Assembly (NCBI GenBank): GCA_963708245.1
Contig: OY970201.1
Span: 3,720,001 to 3,784,000, forward strand
Direction of reading: 5' to 3'
DNA from: CAVYXK01 sp963708245
GTDB taxonomy: Bacteria > Pseudomonadota > Alphaproteobacteria > Acetobacterales > Acetobacteraceae
Length of the DNA: 64,000 nucleotides
Position numbers and translations under genes: made by a program. Below the pieces are notes generated by a model. The model had not been told where the DNA came from and did not search any database. It saw nothing but the letters and a program-made list of their open reading frames with translations. How positions within the stretch are numbered: the first letter of the stretch is position 1; each line of letters starts with the position of its first letter. Below are positions 9,181-18,565 of the stretch, in pieces.

Positions 9181-10603
9181 ATGGATCTTCGCGATCGGTC
9201 TGGCACGGAAGCCCGGTTCAGAGCCTACGCGGCGGATTTGGCCTCGGTGCTCGGCCATGCCGACCGGGTCGCACCGTTTCAAGACTACTGCATCGGCTTG
9301 ATCTCGACCGAGGGCCGCAAGAGCGTCGAACCGCTGGCGGCGGTGACCGCACCAGAGCGGACCGCGGCCCAGCACCAGTCGCTGCTGCATCTGGTGGCGC
9401 AAGCCCCATGGTCGGACCAGGCGATGCTGACCCGGGTGCGCGAGTTGGTGCTGCCATCCATCACCGGCGATGAGCCGATCCAGGCCTGGATCATCGACGA
9501 CACGGCGTTCCCCAAGAAGGGCCACCACTCGGTCGGCGTGGCGCGGCAATACTGCGGGCAGCTTGGCAAGCAGGAGAACTGCCAGGTGGCGGTGAGCCTC
9601 TCGGTGGCCACCCACCAGGCCAGCCTGCCGGTCGCCTATCGATTGTATCTGCCGCAGGACTGGGCTGACGACCCGGTGCGGCGGATCACCGCGGGCGTGC
9701 CGGCGGAGGTTACGTTCCAGACCAAGCCGGAGATCGCGCTGCGGCAAATGCGCCAAGCCCACGCTGATGGCCTGCCGGCGGCAGTGGCGCTGATGGACCC
9801 AGCCTATGGCAACAACGCTACGCTGCGTGGCGGGATCAGCGAACTCGGACAGCCCTACGTGGCCGGCATCCTACCCACCACAGCAGTCTGGCGGCCGGGC
9901 GAGGCAGCAGTGCCAGCCCCGGCATGGTCGGGCCGCGGCCGGCCGCCCAAACGGCCGCGCCGTGATGATGCGCATCAGCCGGTCTCGGCCAAGCAGCTGG
10001 CGATCGAGCTGGCCGCCGACGCCTGGCAGCCGATCACCTGGCGAGAGGGCAGCAACACGGCACTGAGCTCACGCTTTGCCCGCCTGCGGGTGCGTCCGGC
10101 ACACGATGATACCAAACGCAACGAACCTGCGGCGGAAGAGTGGCTGCTGATCGAGTGGCCAGAGGGCGCGAGCGAACCGGACCATTACTGGCTTTCCACG
10201 CTGCCGTCGGACATCACGTTCGAGCGGATGGTGGATCTCACCAAGCTGCGCTGGCGGATCGAACGCGACTATCTGGATCTGAAGCAGGAGGTCGGGCTCG
10301 GCCATTACGAAGGCCGCGGCTGGCGGGGCTTTCACCATCACGCAAGCCTATGCATTGCGGCCTACGGATTCCTGGTCTCCGAGAAGGCGACAATTCCCCC
10401 CTCAGGACTTGCCCGCGCCTGGCGCGGCCAGCGACCTGCCGTTCCCGCAGGTTACCGACCCAGAGGAGCTGCCGCTGCGTTCGCAGCGTCATGTGCCGAA
10501 CTCGATTGCGACGCTGCGCATCCGTCTCGCACGTACCTTCGTCCATGCACTGCCGCGATGTCCCTGCTGCGGGCATAGGCGCCAGCCCTTAAGCGCGGCA
10601 TGA
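9181..10603 (+). pseudogene. IS701-family transposase, frameshifted at a C6 tract
   Basis: Frame from ATG 9181 gives the family signature IIDDTAFPKKG-HHSVGV-RQYCGQLGK-NCQVAVS (catalytic Asp about 106/107), MDPAYG, and the C-terminal acidic motif WRIERDYLDLKQEVGLGHYEGRG. After FLVSEKATIPP the frame runs into unrelated sequence, but from base ~10397 the next frame continues with the family tail (LPLRSQRHVPNSIATLRIRLA ... LPRCPCCG) and stops at 10603. The switch point coincides with six C residues at 10396-10401. Either inactivated, a sequencing slip, or frameshift expression. Confidence 0.88.
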
Positions 10604-10624
10604 TGAGTGACGCAGTAGGATTAG

Positions 10625-10668
10625 TGGAGCCTCAGAAATGCAAACCTACTGGAGCCTCAGAAATGCAA
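10625..10668 (+). repeat. 19-base direct repeat, two copies
   Basis: TGGAGCCTCAGAAATGCAA occurs at 10625-10643 and 10650-10668 (period 25), just 3' of the IS701-type transposase. It may be part of the element's right end or a duplicated target. Confidence 0.7.
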
Positions 10669-10828
10669 TGGTGAGCCGATCGGGTTTCAACAGGGTCTCT
10701 CAACAAGCCGTGGCCCATCAGCGGCAGCGCAAGACCCTGCCCCCGCTGCGGCACAACGAGCGCGAGCGCCTGACCCTGCCCTGAATGATGCCACACCCGC
10801 TGCCCTTGCCGTTGCCTGGCGGCAGCTC

Positions 10829-11056
10829 GTGCTGGCGGCGGAGGAACCCAGCGAGGACAGTGAGGCGCTGGTCGAGCAGGCCGATGCGGTTCTCGATCGC
10901 ATGGCCGAGACGCCAGCGGTCACTGCGGCCGCCCTGGCGGCAAAGCTCCTGGTCTGGAATTGCGAAGCAGATGGCGGAGAGACGGTCACCGGCATGCATC
11001 TGCGAGCGTCCATCGTGTCAAGTTCCAGGACGGCTCCAGGTTCGGCAGCGGGTTGA
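10829..11056 (+). CDS. hypothetical protein, probable fragment
   Basis: Frame with normal protein character: RQLVLAAEEPSEDSEALVEQ, ADAVLDRMAETPAVTAAALAAKLLV. The coding frame is open further upstream to about 10670 (Ala/Pro-rich linker) without an ATG, so GTG 10829 is only the first available start and the real N-terminus may have been replaced. The pattern recalls small helical proteins carried on alphaproteobacterial plasmids and phages; I cannot name the family. Confidence 0.4.
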   Translation: MLAAEEPSEDSEALVEQADAVLDRMAETPAVTAAALAAKLLVWNCEADGGETVTGMHLRASIVSSSRTAPGSAAG

Positions 11057-11825
11057 CCGTGTGGAATATTCGCCGGAGCGCCTCGGCGGGCAGGAAGCTG
11101 GCATAGCGACCGCACATGGGCGGAGGCTATGCCCCCGTACGGTCAGGGGGAAAGCGGAACTGGGCACGCCACTGGTCGTGCGCATGCCCCTTCCGGAGCG
11201 CACCGACGGCAGCGTGCGCTCCTGTTAGGAACCCATTCATCGGGGTATACGATTTCGCTGGCGCCCCATCTCTCCGGCAGCTGACCAAAAATCTGCACGT
11301 CGTCATCGCGCTGCCCGCCGCGCCGCATCAAGCGAAAGCGGAAGCCAGGACCCAAGCTTGCCCGCATCATCGTTGAAGGTCGGAAGGCGAAGGCCGGAGC
11401 GGAAGATCGCTCCAAAGCTGGATCGATCCTGGTGGACCACCGGAAGGAGGACATATCGGACGACGAGCATGACGCCAGGCGAGCAGCGGCCGAACGAACT
11501 GTGGAAGGAGATGAAGCGGCGGGTGGCCAGAGGCTGACGTAAGGCGAAGGGGGCCAACACCCTCAAATCTGAGGCGGCCGGTTCGTTCCCATCAGCCGCC
11601 CCATTCCCGCAGCGACCTGGCCGAGCCGGATCCCCGCCTTGGCTTCGAAGACCTCGGCGAGTTCACGCTCAAGAACCTGACCGAGACGGTGCGCGCTTCC
11701 CGGCACGGACACGCCCTTGGCGAGTGACGGACGAGTCCGAGGGGCACCAGGCGGCGCCTCGCGCATTTACTTCTACTTCTGCCTCGGTCCGTCGCATTCT
11801 GCAACGCGCAAACCGGGGGACGGCA
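11057..11825. other. 769-base stretch without a supported gene
   Basis: No gene can be supported. One plus frame at about 11284-11541 (RRIKRKRKPGPKLARIIVEG ... HRKEDISDDEHDARRAAAE) looks protein-like but has no start codon after its upstream stop and may be a remnant. The dispersed 21-mer lies at 11098-11118. Confidence 0.4.
11098..11118 (+). repeat. dispersed 21-base repeat, copy 2
   Basis: CTGGCATAGCG-A-CCGCACATG, one mismatch from 3662-3682. Confidence 0.5.
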
Positions 11826-12047
11826 ATGGTCCGGGTCATCATCGAGCTCGCCGAACGCGACTTCAATCTCATCCGCCTGCTGGCCGACGAGCTGGTCCTC
11901 ACTCCATCCGCCGTCCTCTCTCGCCTCCTGCGCGAGGGCATCGAACACGGCGACACCGTGAAGCTGGCGGAACTGGAGCGGGAGCAACGCGCGGAGAGAA
12001 ACTCAGCAACAAGATCCGAGTCTTCCGGCGACGCGCCTACGGGCTGA
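11826..12047 (+). CDS. small ribbon-helix-helix-like protein, 73 aa
   Basis: ATG 11826 is preceded by GGGGGAC at a normal distance. The first 50 residues (MVRVIIELAERDFNLIRLLA, DELVLTPSAVLSRLLREGIE) have the strand-helix-turn-helix spacing of Arc/CopG-like DNA-binding proteins; this is by pattern only. The last 25 residues run into the transposase remnant in a different frame, so the native C-terminus may have been replaced. No toxin gene is adjacent. Confidence 0.5.
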   Translation: MVRVIIELAERDFNLIRLLADELVLTPSAVLSRLLREGIEHGDTVKLAELEREQRAERNSATRSESSGDAPTG

Positions 12048-12142
12048 AGGACGGCGAATACCTCCGCCTCAAAGTCCTCTCATGCATGCTTGCGCCGCTA
12101 TGCCCCAAAAATCACCCACATAAATCACGGAAGACCCCATAA
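12002..12142 (+). pseudogene. transposase C-terminal remnant (ISL3-like)
   Basis: Frame reads NKIRVFRRRAYGLKDGEYLR, LKVLSCMLAPL, which I recognise as the extreme C-terminus of a DDE transposase, probably of the IS204/IS1001/ISL3 group; family assignment is uncertain. The following bases (AAATCACCCACATAAATCA, about 12109-12127) look like the element's end. The rest of the transposase is absent. Confidence 0.55.
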
Positions 12143-12231
12143 ATCTTTGTGAAACTTGCTATTCCTCGATGAGGATCGGCTCGCGCCTGACCGGTGACGG
12201 AGATGGCCGAGCAGTGCGCTACAGCTTCTGC

Positions 12232-12895
12232 TCACCGCGGATACGCCCATTCTCCTCCGATTAGCGCTTGCTGTAACGAAGCGAGGTGATCGTCGGCCCA
12301 CCAGTTGTCGTCATCGAGATACGCCACGAACCGGCTGTGGGCCAGGTAACTGGAGCATTGTACGCAGCGCGCCCCCGTCCTCCGCCGCATGCTGGCCGCC
12401 ATAACGGCGTGAGGTCGTCCTAACCAATTGGACAGCGTTGGCCCAGCTAATGGCACGAAACGAGCGGCGAGATGCTTGCAACAGCGGCATCTGCGCCATC
12501 GCGATTCTGTACGGAGGCTGGATGTGCCTGCCATCGGTGTCGAGCGCTCCAACGTATCCAGGTGTGGCAGAACATCTTCCAGGGATTCCGGCGGTGATCC
12601 GCTTGGCGAGGCGGGCGACGGTCACTGCCGGGGGTAGACCGCGCCTCGCCAGCACTCGGATCAGCGCGATCATCTCGGCATGCACCGCCGTCGTCCTGTA
12701 ACGCAATTCGTCGGTCGTCTGTGCATCAGTCAGCCGGCAGAGCTTCACCAGAGTGCGAATGCTCTGCCGCCGCGTCAGCTTCAGTTCCGTTGAGCGCAGG
12801 TGAACGTAGTCCTGGCAAGCACCGAACAGCGTGTTCAGTTCGGTGATGTTCGCCCACCCCTCCGCGCCTCCACCGGTTCGCATCTTGTCAGGCAT
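12232..12895 (-). pseudogene. glycosyltransferase family 2 remnant, frameshifted
   Basis: One minus frame from ATG 12895 runs to 12311 and contains ALDTDGRHIQPPYRIAMAQM and YGGQHAAEDGGALRTMLQLPG. The neighbouring frame then gives HSRFVAYLDDDNWWADDHLA, the GT-A nucleotide-sugar motif with DDDN, and stops at 12232. A frameshift near 12345 separates them. No catalytic C-terminal half follows. The first 110 residues from 12895 are not recognisable and could be a different gene fused by deletion. Confidence 0.55.
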
Positions 12896-13367
12896 GGTAT
12901 TTACTGTAAGGCTCCAAGTCGGCACATCGTGTGGAGGTCCATCGATGCTCCCAGCCCTCAGCCGCTTCGCCCTGACCGCGATTGCGATCGGCCACCCGGC
13001 ATGCCGCCCCCAAACTCGGGTGAGCAATACCTGCCGCACACGAATCCCTTGAAATTATGCGTGGGGGTCGTACTGGTTCCAGCTACTGCTTCGGTTCCGG
13101 GCACGTGCCCATCACCGGTCTGACGGCTGCGCAGGTCCGGCTTTGGCGGCGCAGAATAGCAATATCAACGCTCATCCTGATAACCTGGAACCTGCATGCC
13201 CTATCCGCACCTGTCGGAAGGCATACTCGCGGCATTGCAATTGGGACCTGGGGCAGTCACTTGTCTCTACAAAGTTCTGGCCCCGCCCATGATGCTGCAA
13301 TGATCGCAATGGCGGTTGACATCCAGAAAGCGCCCAATCCCCGTGAGTGCGAGCAAAGGAGGAGTTT
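12896..13367. other. gene-free stretch upstream of acyltransferase
   Basis: No supportable gene on either strand; presumably contains the acyltransferase promoter. The last bases carry its strong Shine-Dalgarno sequence. Confidence 0.45.
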
Positions 13368-14446
13368 ATGCCCAGAAAGCTCGCGGGCATCGAAGCGGGG
13401 CGTGGTCTGGCCGCGACCCTCGTGGTACTCGATCACACAAACACTTTGTTTTACGGCTCGTTTGGATCGCCACCTCTGTGGAACGCGTTCAGCTTTGCAC
13501 ATGCTGGCGTGGATTTCTTCTTTGTCCTGAGCGGTTTCATCATCTGTCACGTTCATTGGAACGATATCGGGCAACCCGAACAGGTCGGTTCATATCTCTG
13601 GAAGCGCTTTGTCCGAAATTATCCGACTTATTGGGTGGCACTCGCTTTATTCGTTCTGCTATTCCTGGTCAGCCCCGAGAAAGAGCGTCCCCTCTCGGGC
13701 GATATGCTCCTGTCCGGCTTTTTTCTCTATCCGCATCTGGGAGAGCCGATCCTTCGTGCCGGCTGGACCCTCCGGCATGAACTGTTCTTTTACTGCCTTT
13801 TTGCCCTGCTTATTCTGAAGCGCAGGATCGGCATCGGAGTGTTGCTGGTATGGGCAGTGTGCATTGCTTGGAACATAGCAGTCATCACGTTGGCCCGGAA
13901 GCCATACTACACTGGGATCGCTGCATTCTTGTTCTTCCGCATCTTCAATATCGAGTTCTTGTTCGGGATCGGTGTGGCGTACCTGGTACACCGTGGCGTA
14001 TCGTGGCGACCATTGACTCTACTGGCCTGGCCATCGGATCTGCACTCTTCCTCGCTACCGGAATGTACGAGTTGTTTGGGCCGACGCTGCCAATCGAGTG
14101 GCCCCCTCGACAGCTTGGCTATGCCATCGGCGCCGCACTGGCGCTCTACGGGGCAGTAACGGCGGAGAACGAGGGGCGGCTGCCGGTTCCGGATATCCTG
14201 TTTCGTATCGGCACATGCTCATACTCGATCTACCTCGTTCACATGCTCCCGGTTTTGATTCTTGGCTTCCTTGCCCAGCGGCTGGCGCGCTATGTGACAG
14301 TGCCTTCCCTGCCGTTGTTCCTGGTTGTTGCCTCGGTTTCTGTCGCGGTGGGTATGGCCTTCTCGCAAGCAATCGAGCAACCTCTCCTGCGCAAGTTGCG
14401 CCGCGGTATCGGACGCGAGGTCGTTACGTTGGGTAAGCCGTTGTAG
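13368..14446 (+). pseudogene. acyltransferase-3 family membrane protein, frameshifted
   Basis: ATG 13368 follows AAAGGAGGAG, an almost ideal ribosome binding site. The first frame gives the family N-terminus (LAGIEAGRGLAATLVVLDHT with the catalytic-type His, then FSFAHAGVDFFFVLSGFIIC, FVRNYPTYW, and LRAGWTLRHELFFYCLF) and several membrane helices up to GVAYLVHRGVSWR near 14010. It then leaves the family; the +1 frame continues with three to four more helices (LAIGSALFLATGMYELF, YSIYLVHMLPVLILGFLA, FSQAIEQPLLRKLR) to the stop at 14446. Family knowledge: O-acyl transfer to extracellular polysaccharide or LPS. One frameshift at about 14000-14030 inactivates it or is a read error. Confidence 0.85.
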
Positions 14447-14631
14447 ACGCCATCTGTGCTGTTGCCGGTCTCATGCCCGACTACCGACGCCACAACCGGG
14501 CTGGCCGTCCCGCAGAGAAATCGCAAAGCGCTGCCGGATATGTTGGTCTTTACCATCAGCGTGGGACATGTGCTATGGCGAAGGACGCCCCCGATAGGGT
14601 CTGCGGCTCAGGAACCGCGGACCCCCATTCC

Positions 14632-14879
14632 TCCGTGATCGAGCCATTCTACCCCAAGTCGGGTAACGGCCGCCCGCCGGTTGGGCTGAAGCGGATGCTG
14701 CGGCTGCACTTGGCAAGGGGGTGTTTGGCTTTGCCAAGGTGCGTCACCGCGGACTGGCGAAGAACACGCAGCGCCTGTGGATCGGCCGGGCACCCGGCGC
14801 GGCGACCGGCCTTGCCTTGGGCGCTAGCCGAGTGGAGTGGGGTGGCGCAGTGGCCCGGGAACCAGCGCTGACCCCATGA
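14632..14879 (+). pseudogene. IS5-family transposase relic with internal deletion
   Basis: The N-terminal piece (VIEPFYPKSGNGRPPVGLKR, MLRLHL) is the conserved IS5 DNA-binding region. About 10 bases later another frame gives FGFAKVRHRGLAKNTQRLW, the conserved C-terminus. The whole DDE core, some 200 residues in intact relatives, is missing between about 14710 and 14721. Stop at 14877-14879. Confidence 0.78.
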
Positions 14880-14999
14880 AAGGTGGGCGGGGAGCTACCG
14901 CTCCGCCGATCTACGGGATCGCGTTGCCGTGCTCGGACTGGATGGCTTGGCCGGCCCGGACGGCATTTGGGACGCTCACGATCGCAATCTAGGCGTGAC

Positions 15000-16064
15000 A
15001 TGTCGAATCATTTATGGCAATATCCGCGTGCCCTTGAGATGATCCTGATGTCAGATCCGACGGAAGTCTGTCTGACGATCGATACCGAGTTCAGCATCGG
15101 TGGCGCGTTCGCTCGCCCGACACAACTGCGCCCAATCGGCGAACCGCATGCCTATTGTCCCGCTCAAGGGGAAGATCACGGACTGCCGTTTATACTTCGT
15201 ACCCTTGCGCGCTTTGGTTTTCCGGCAACGTTTTTCGTCGAGACGCTGAGCACCGCGTATTTCGGTGAAGATCCCCTGCGTCGTGTAGTGGCCGATATCC
15301 TATCCGCCGGACAGGACGTCCAACTCCATCTACACCCGAATTGGTTGCATTTTCGCTATCCGGATTGGATCAAGCGCCTATCGAACGGAACTCCCAGCGG
15401 CCTTTGCTCCGGGCGGTCTTTGCCGGAAATGGAGGCCCTTATCGAGACCGGATTGGAGCCGTTCGAGAGGCTGAACTGGCCCAGGCCAATTGCGTTACGG
15501 GTGGCGGATCTGGCCGCCGATCGGACCACGTTCGTTGCCATGTCTCGCGCCGGCCTGAGGCTCGGGTCCAATATCGGCTACGGAGGCCGCTATCACTCGA
15601 AAGATCCGGCGTTGCAGATCCAGGCCGGCAGACACTGGATCGAAGGCGTGCTGGAAATCCCGATCTTCAGCTTCGCACAGCTTCCATTCCCGTATTTGAA
15701 GCGATATCGCCGGCTGACGATTACGGGTGTAGGACGTCGCGAAGTGGTTTCGGTGCTCCGCGCGGCCCGTGCGAACCGTATTTCACCGGTCATCATTCTG
15801 ACACACCCGCATGAATTCGTGAAGGGCGCGAAGCCGGGTTGGCCGGGCGTTCGGCCCAATCACATCAACAAGCGGCGACTCGAATCCCTCTGCGAATTTC
15901 TGTCCGACCATGGAGACGAATTCGTGCCGGTCAGCTTCAGAGAGGCGGGTCTGCGCTGGCTCGATGCTGGAACGCTTGACCCACCGGAAATATCGGCTTC
16001 TGTTCGCCCCTCGCTTGGCACTTTGTTGCAGAATAGGATGAATGATCTTATAAAGTGGGTCTAG
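15000..16064 (+). CDS. polysaccharide deacetylase-like protein (WalW type)
   Basis: 354 residues from ATG 15000 (alternative ATGs 15039, 15048). NodB-like metal motifs appear in the diverged form of WalW-type proteins: VCLTIDTEFS in place of TFDDG, VQLHLHPNW as the His motif, and a late VIILTHPHEF. PATFFVETL is the usual beta-strand after the first motif. Likely role is hydrolysis of N-acetyl groups on an envelope polysaccharide, inferred from family and from neighbours (acyltransferase upstream, CelD-like acetyltransferase downstream). No signal peptide is evident. It may be the first gene of a pair with the 16341 gene, 276 bases away. Confidence 0.8.
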   Translation: MSNHLWQYPRALEMILMSDPTEVCLTIDTEFSIGGAFARPTQLRPIGEPHAYCPAQGEDHGLPFILRTLARFGFPATFFVETLSTAYFGEDPLRRVVADILSAGQDVQLHLHPNWLHFRYPDWIKRLSNGTPSGLCSGRSLPEMEALIETGLEPFERLNWPRPIALRVADLAADRTTFVAMSRAGLRLGSNIGYGGRYHSKDPALQIQAGRHWIEGVLEIPIFSFAQLPFPYLKRYRRLTITGVGRREVVSVLRAARANRISPVIILTHPHEFVKGAKPGWPGVRPNHINKRRLESLCEFLSDHGDEFVPVSFREAGLRWLDAGTLDPPEISASVRPSLGTLLQNRMNDLIKWV

Positions 16065-16340
16065 TCGGACGTGAGCCGCGGATTGGCGCCGGTGCCGTTC
16101 GCAGACTGGCTCCAGCCGGCTTCAGATCAAGGACGATGCGCGAGAAGACCGAGGGGTGTCTTGGGAGCGGCAACCGGGATCTGGTCGAGGTGTCGTCGAG
16201 CTTAGGGCCCCAATAAACCGCCGTTGCACCAATCGGTTGGGTGCGATTGGTTTAAGGTCTGTTGACCGTCGCTTGTACAGGCAGTCAGCATCGGATGCGC
16301 CTTGGGCGGTGTCGCTGAAGAACGAGGTGAATGATCTGAT

Positions 16341-17360
16341 ATGACGCCTGTGACCGAAATTGGCAGGGTCCCTCTGGAGTTCTGGCTCGGTCCCGTACGC
16401 CTGATGAGAGTATGGTTGCGTGTCGTAATCGAGGATTTTCAGCCTGAACCTGGTCAGACCGCCTCGCCGCCGGCACCCAACATGCACGAGTTGCCGCGTG
16501 GCGTCCGAGGTCTTTATCGCCGGTCACAACCGGCGGATTCAGAGGTGCAGCCCTTGCCAAGGTTTATCCGATATGTAACTGCTCGCTATGACCGCCGCCT
16601 GATTAGCTTACGACAGAGCTTTGATGACTATATCAGACGCTTGTCCCGAAAGGCGCGAACCCGCCTAAAAGGGGAGGTGCGTAGATTCGCCGAGGCGGCG
16701 GGCGGAAATATCGCGTGGCGGAGTTACGGGACGTCGAATGAAATTCAGGAGTTTTATTGTCTCGCCCGAGATGTCTCGCGGCATACATATCAGGAGAAGT
16801 TATTTGATGTTGGCATGCCGGCCGATGCTGAATTTCTGGAGCGACTTTGCCGGCTTGCCGAAGCAGACCGGGTGCGTGGTTATATTCTGTTTTGGGACGA
16901 TCTTCCGATTAGCTATATCTATTGCCGGGCAGTCGGAAGCCGCCTTTATCTCGATCGTCTAGGTTTCCGACCAGAGTTTGCCAAACACTCGCCTGGGACT
17001 GTATTACAGTTCCTCGCTATCGAGAGCCTCTTTGCCGAACAGAAATTCGAGTTATTCGATTTTGGCGAGGGCGGTGAGGGGCTGCACAAGCGGGCGTTTG
17101 CCAGCCATACTGTGCCATGCGCCAATGTTCTTTATCTGAAGCGAACTGCTATAAATGCCGCCATTGTGGCCATCCATCAGAGTTGGACACGGTTCTCTAA
17201 GGGCGTGGTTGATGTAACAGAGCAGATCGGTATCAAAAGGCGCCTTAGACGATGGCTGCGGGGCCAGCAATCATCAGGCGACGCCGCAAGACTGCGGGCT
17301 AAAAGGCTGTGGTCATGGTGCATGACGGCAGCCCGTCCGCGCAGCAACTCGCAACTGTGA
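16341..17360 (+). CDS. GNAT acetyltransferase of the CelD/FemAB type
   Basis: 339 residues. N-terminal about 90 residues unassigned; then the paired GNAT-like region typical of CelD/BcsL and FemAB-like proteins: FDDYIRRLSRKARTRLKGEV, RDVSRHTYQEKLFDVGM, RGYILFWDDLPISYIYC, YLDRLGFRPEFAKHSPGTVL, ELFDFGEGGEGLHKRAFASH. Proteins of this class are common in exopolysaccharide clusters and are thought to acylate sugar or peptide amines. ATG 16341 has GAGGTG about 10 bases upstream. It looks intact, in contrast with most neighbours. Confidence 0.8.
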   Translation: MTPVTEIGRVPLEFWLGPVRLMRVWLRVVIEDFQPEPGQTASPPAPNMHELPRGVRGLYRRSQPADSEVQPLPRFIRYVTARYDRRLISLRQSFDDYIRRLSRKARTRLKGEVRRFAEAAGGNIAWRSYGTSNEIQEFYCLARDVSRHTYQEKLFDVGMPADAEFLERLCRLAEADRVRGYILFWDDLPISYIYCRAVGSRLYLDRLGFRPEFAKHSPGTVLQFLAIESLFAEQKFELFDFGEGGEGLHKRAFASHTVPCANVLYLKRTAINAAIVAIHQSWTRFSKGVVDVTEQIGIKRRLRRWLRGQQSSGDAARLRAKRLWSWCMTAARPRSNSQL

Positions 17361-18127
17361 TATGGACAACGATTTCGAGAAGCTCGGCGGAAAGGTCTTG
17401 TCGCGGGAGGCGGTGGCACCGTCCAAGCGCGATTTCCAGCAGCTCGCCCAGGCTGCGCGCCAGCCGATCGCATCATGCTGAGCTCACTGGCGCCTTGGCC
17501 GGCCTGCCCCCCTCAGATAATCAAGCAGGACGCGGGCTGCGGGGAGCGCCACGCCCTTGCAATAGCGCGGACCGAAAGCAGTGATCGTAGATCGCCCGAC
17601 AACTGCCCTATCGGCCGAGCCCGTTCATCTCCGACTGCGGACCCGAGCCGCAGAACCTCACATCTGGTCGCCGGTAGCCACGCTCGCCGGATGCGATGCG
17701 TTCGCGGTCAACTCGATGCTGTCCTGCACGCCGCGGCGACCGCCACCGCAGAAGCCCGACTGGGTCAAGCCGAGACGTAGGGGAGGTCGTTCCATGGATG
17801 CGCGTAGTCGAGCGTCGGCCGCATTCCCAGTTCGACATTGCCGGACGTTACCCCTGGCCCGATAAGGGCTGAGCTGAGCGGCAGGTTCCAGAAGTCGTTG
17901 TCCTCCACTGTCACGACCGGCAGCGTGTCGAGATTTCGAGGGCGGGGAGTACGGCCGGGCCTTCGGCCCGGCCGCGGATTGAAACCCCTTCAACATGGCG
18001 TCTTTGTCGGTCAGCCTATCGTTCAGCACGACGCGATAGCATGGGATCCCAGGCTGCTTGTTGTCGGCCGACACGGCTGCCTCCGCCGCCGCGACCTTCC
18101 AGATTGCGCCCTCGCCGGAGATCGGCA
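17361..18127. other. stretch without a supported gene
   Basis: The only protein-like frame is a 39-residue one, ATG 17362 to 17481 (MDNDFEKLGGKVLSREAVAP...), which could be a tiny gene or the start of a lost transposase. The rest is shadow-like on both strands. Confidence 0.4.
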
Positions 18128-18257
18128 CCGCTTCGGCCGCCGTTGTCAGGCGCGGTAATGTCTCTCCGATCAGGTCTAGCGCACGTCGCACTTGGCCATG
18201 CCATAGACGCGAATGGATGTGTTCAACAATGGTTCGTACCGCCATCGCCAATGGCAC
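18128..18257 (-). pseudogene. transposase fragment (possibly ISKra4-like)
   Basis: Minus frame reads AVRTIVEHIHSRLWHGQVRR, ALDLIGETLPRLTTAAEA, a helical segment I associate with large DDE transposases that carry RLWHG...RALD (ISKra4-like); no catalytic region is present. The frame stays open to 17658 but loses family character. Low certainty on family. Confidence 0.38.
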
Positions 18258-18490
18258 TTTCGATCACGATCATGCCGCCGCAGAGCGATGGCGCTGCCGC
18301 CCGTTTCGGAAAGCAGCCTGATCATCCCCAGGTTTTTGACAGTCTCCCGCCGCCATAGTGTCCGCGTGGTGGAAGAACACCCCGCGCCGTCCCGGCGTGT
18401 CTCGGCTTCTGTGAAGCCCCGTTGAAGCCCTCGGTGATTTCAGGAGCGTCTCGAAACCGGCGCTCGGCTTCGTAACCTCTTGATTCTGAA

Positions 18491-18565
18491 TGGTAGCGGC
18501 GGGCGGATTTGAACCACCGACCAAGGGATTATGATTCCCCTGCTCTACCGCTGAGCTACGCCGCC
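18491..18565 (-). tRNA. tRNA-Met (CAT, elongator type)
   Basis: Minus strand folds as a full cloverleaf: acceptor GGCGGCG with CGCCGCT, D arm GCTCAGCGGTAGAGC, anticodon stem GGGGA/TCCCT with loop ATCATAA (CAT), T arm GGTGG-TTCAAAT-CCGCC, encoded CCA. It resembles elongator tRNA-Met rather than the initiator (normal A-rich loop, no GGG/CCC stem). Its first 21 bases overlap the last codons and stop of mnmA on the same strand. Confidence 0.92.

Noticed and set aside
11284..11541. Plus frame RRIKRKRKPGPKLARIIVEG...
   Set aside because: Protein-like, but has no start codon after the upstream stop and no recognised family.
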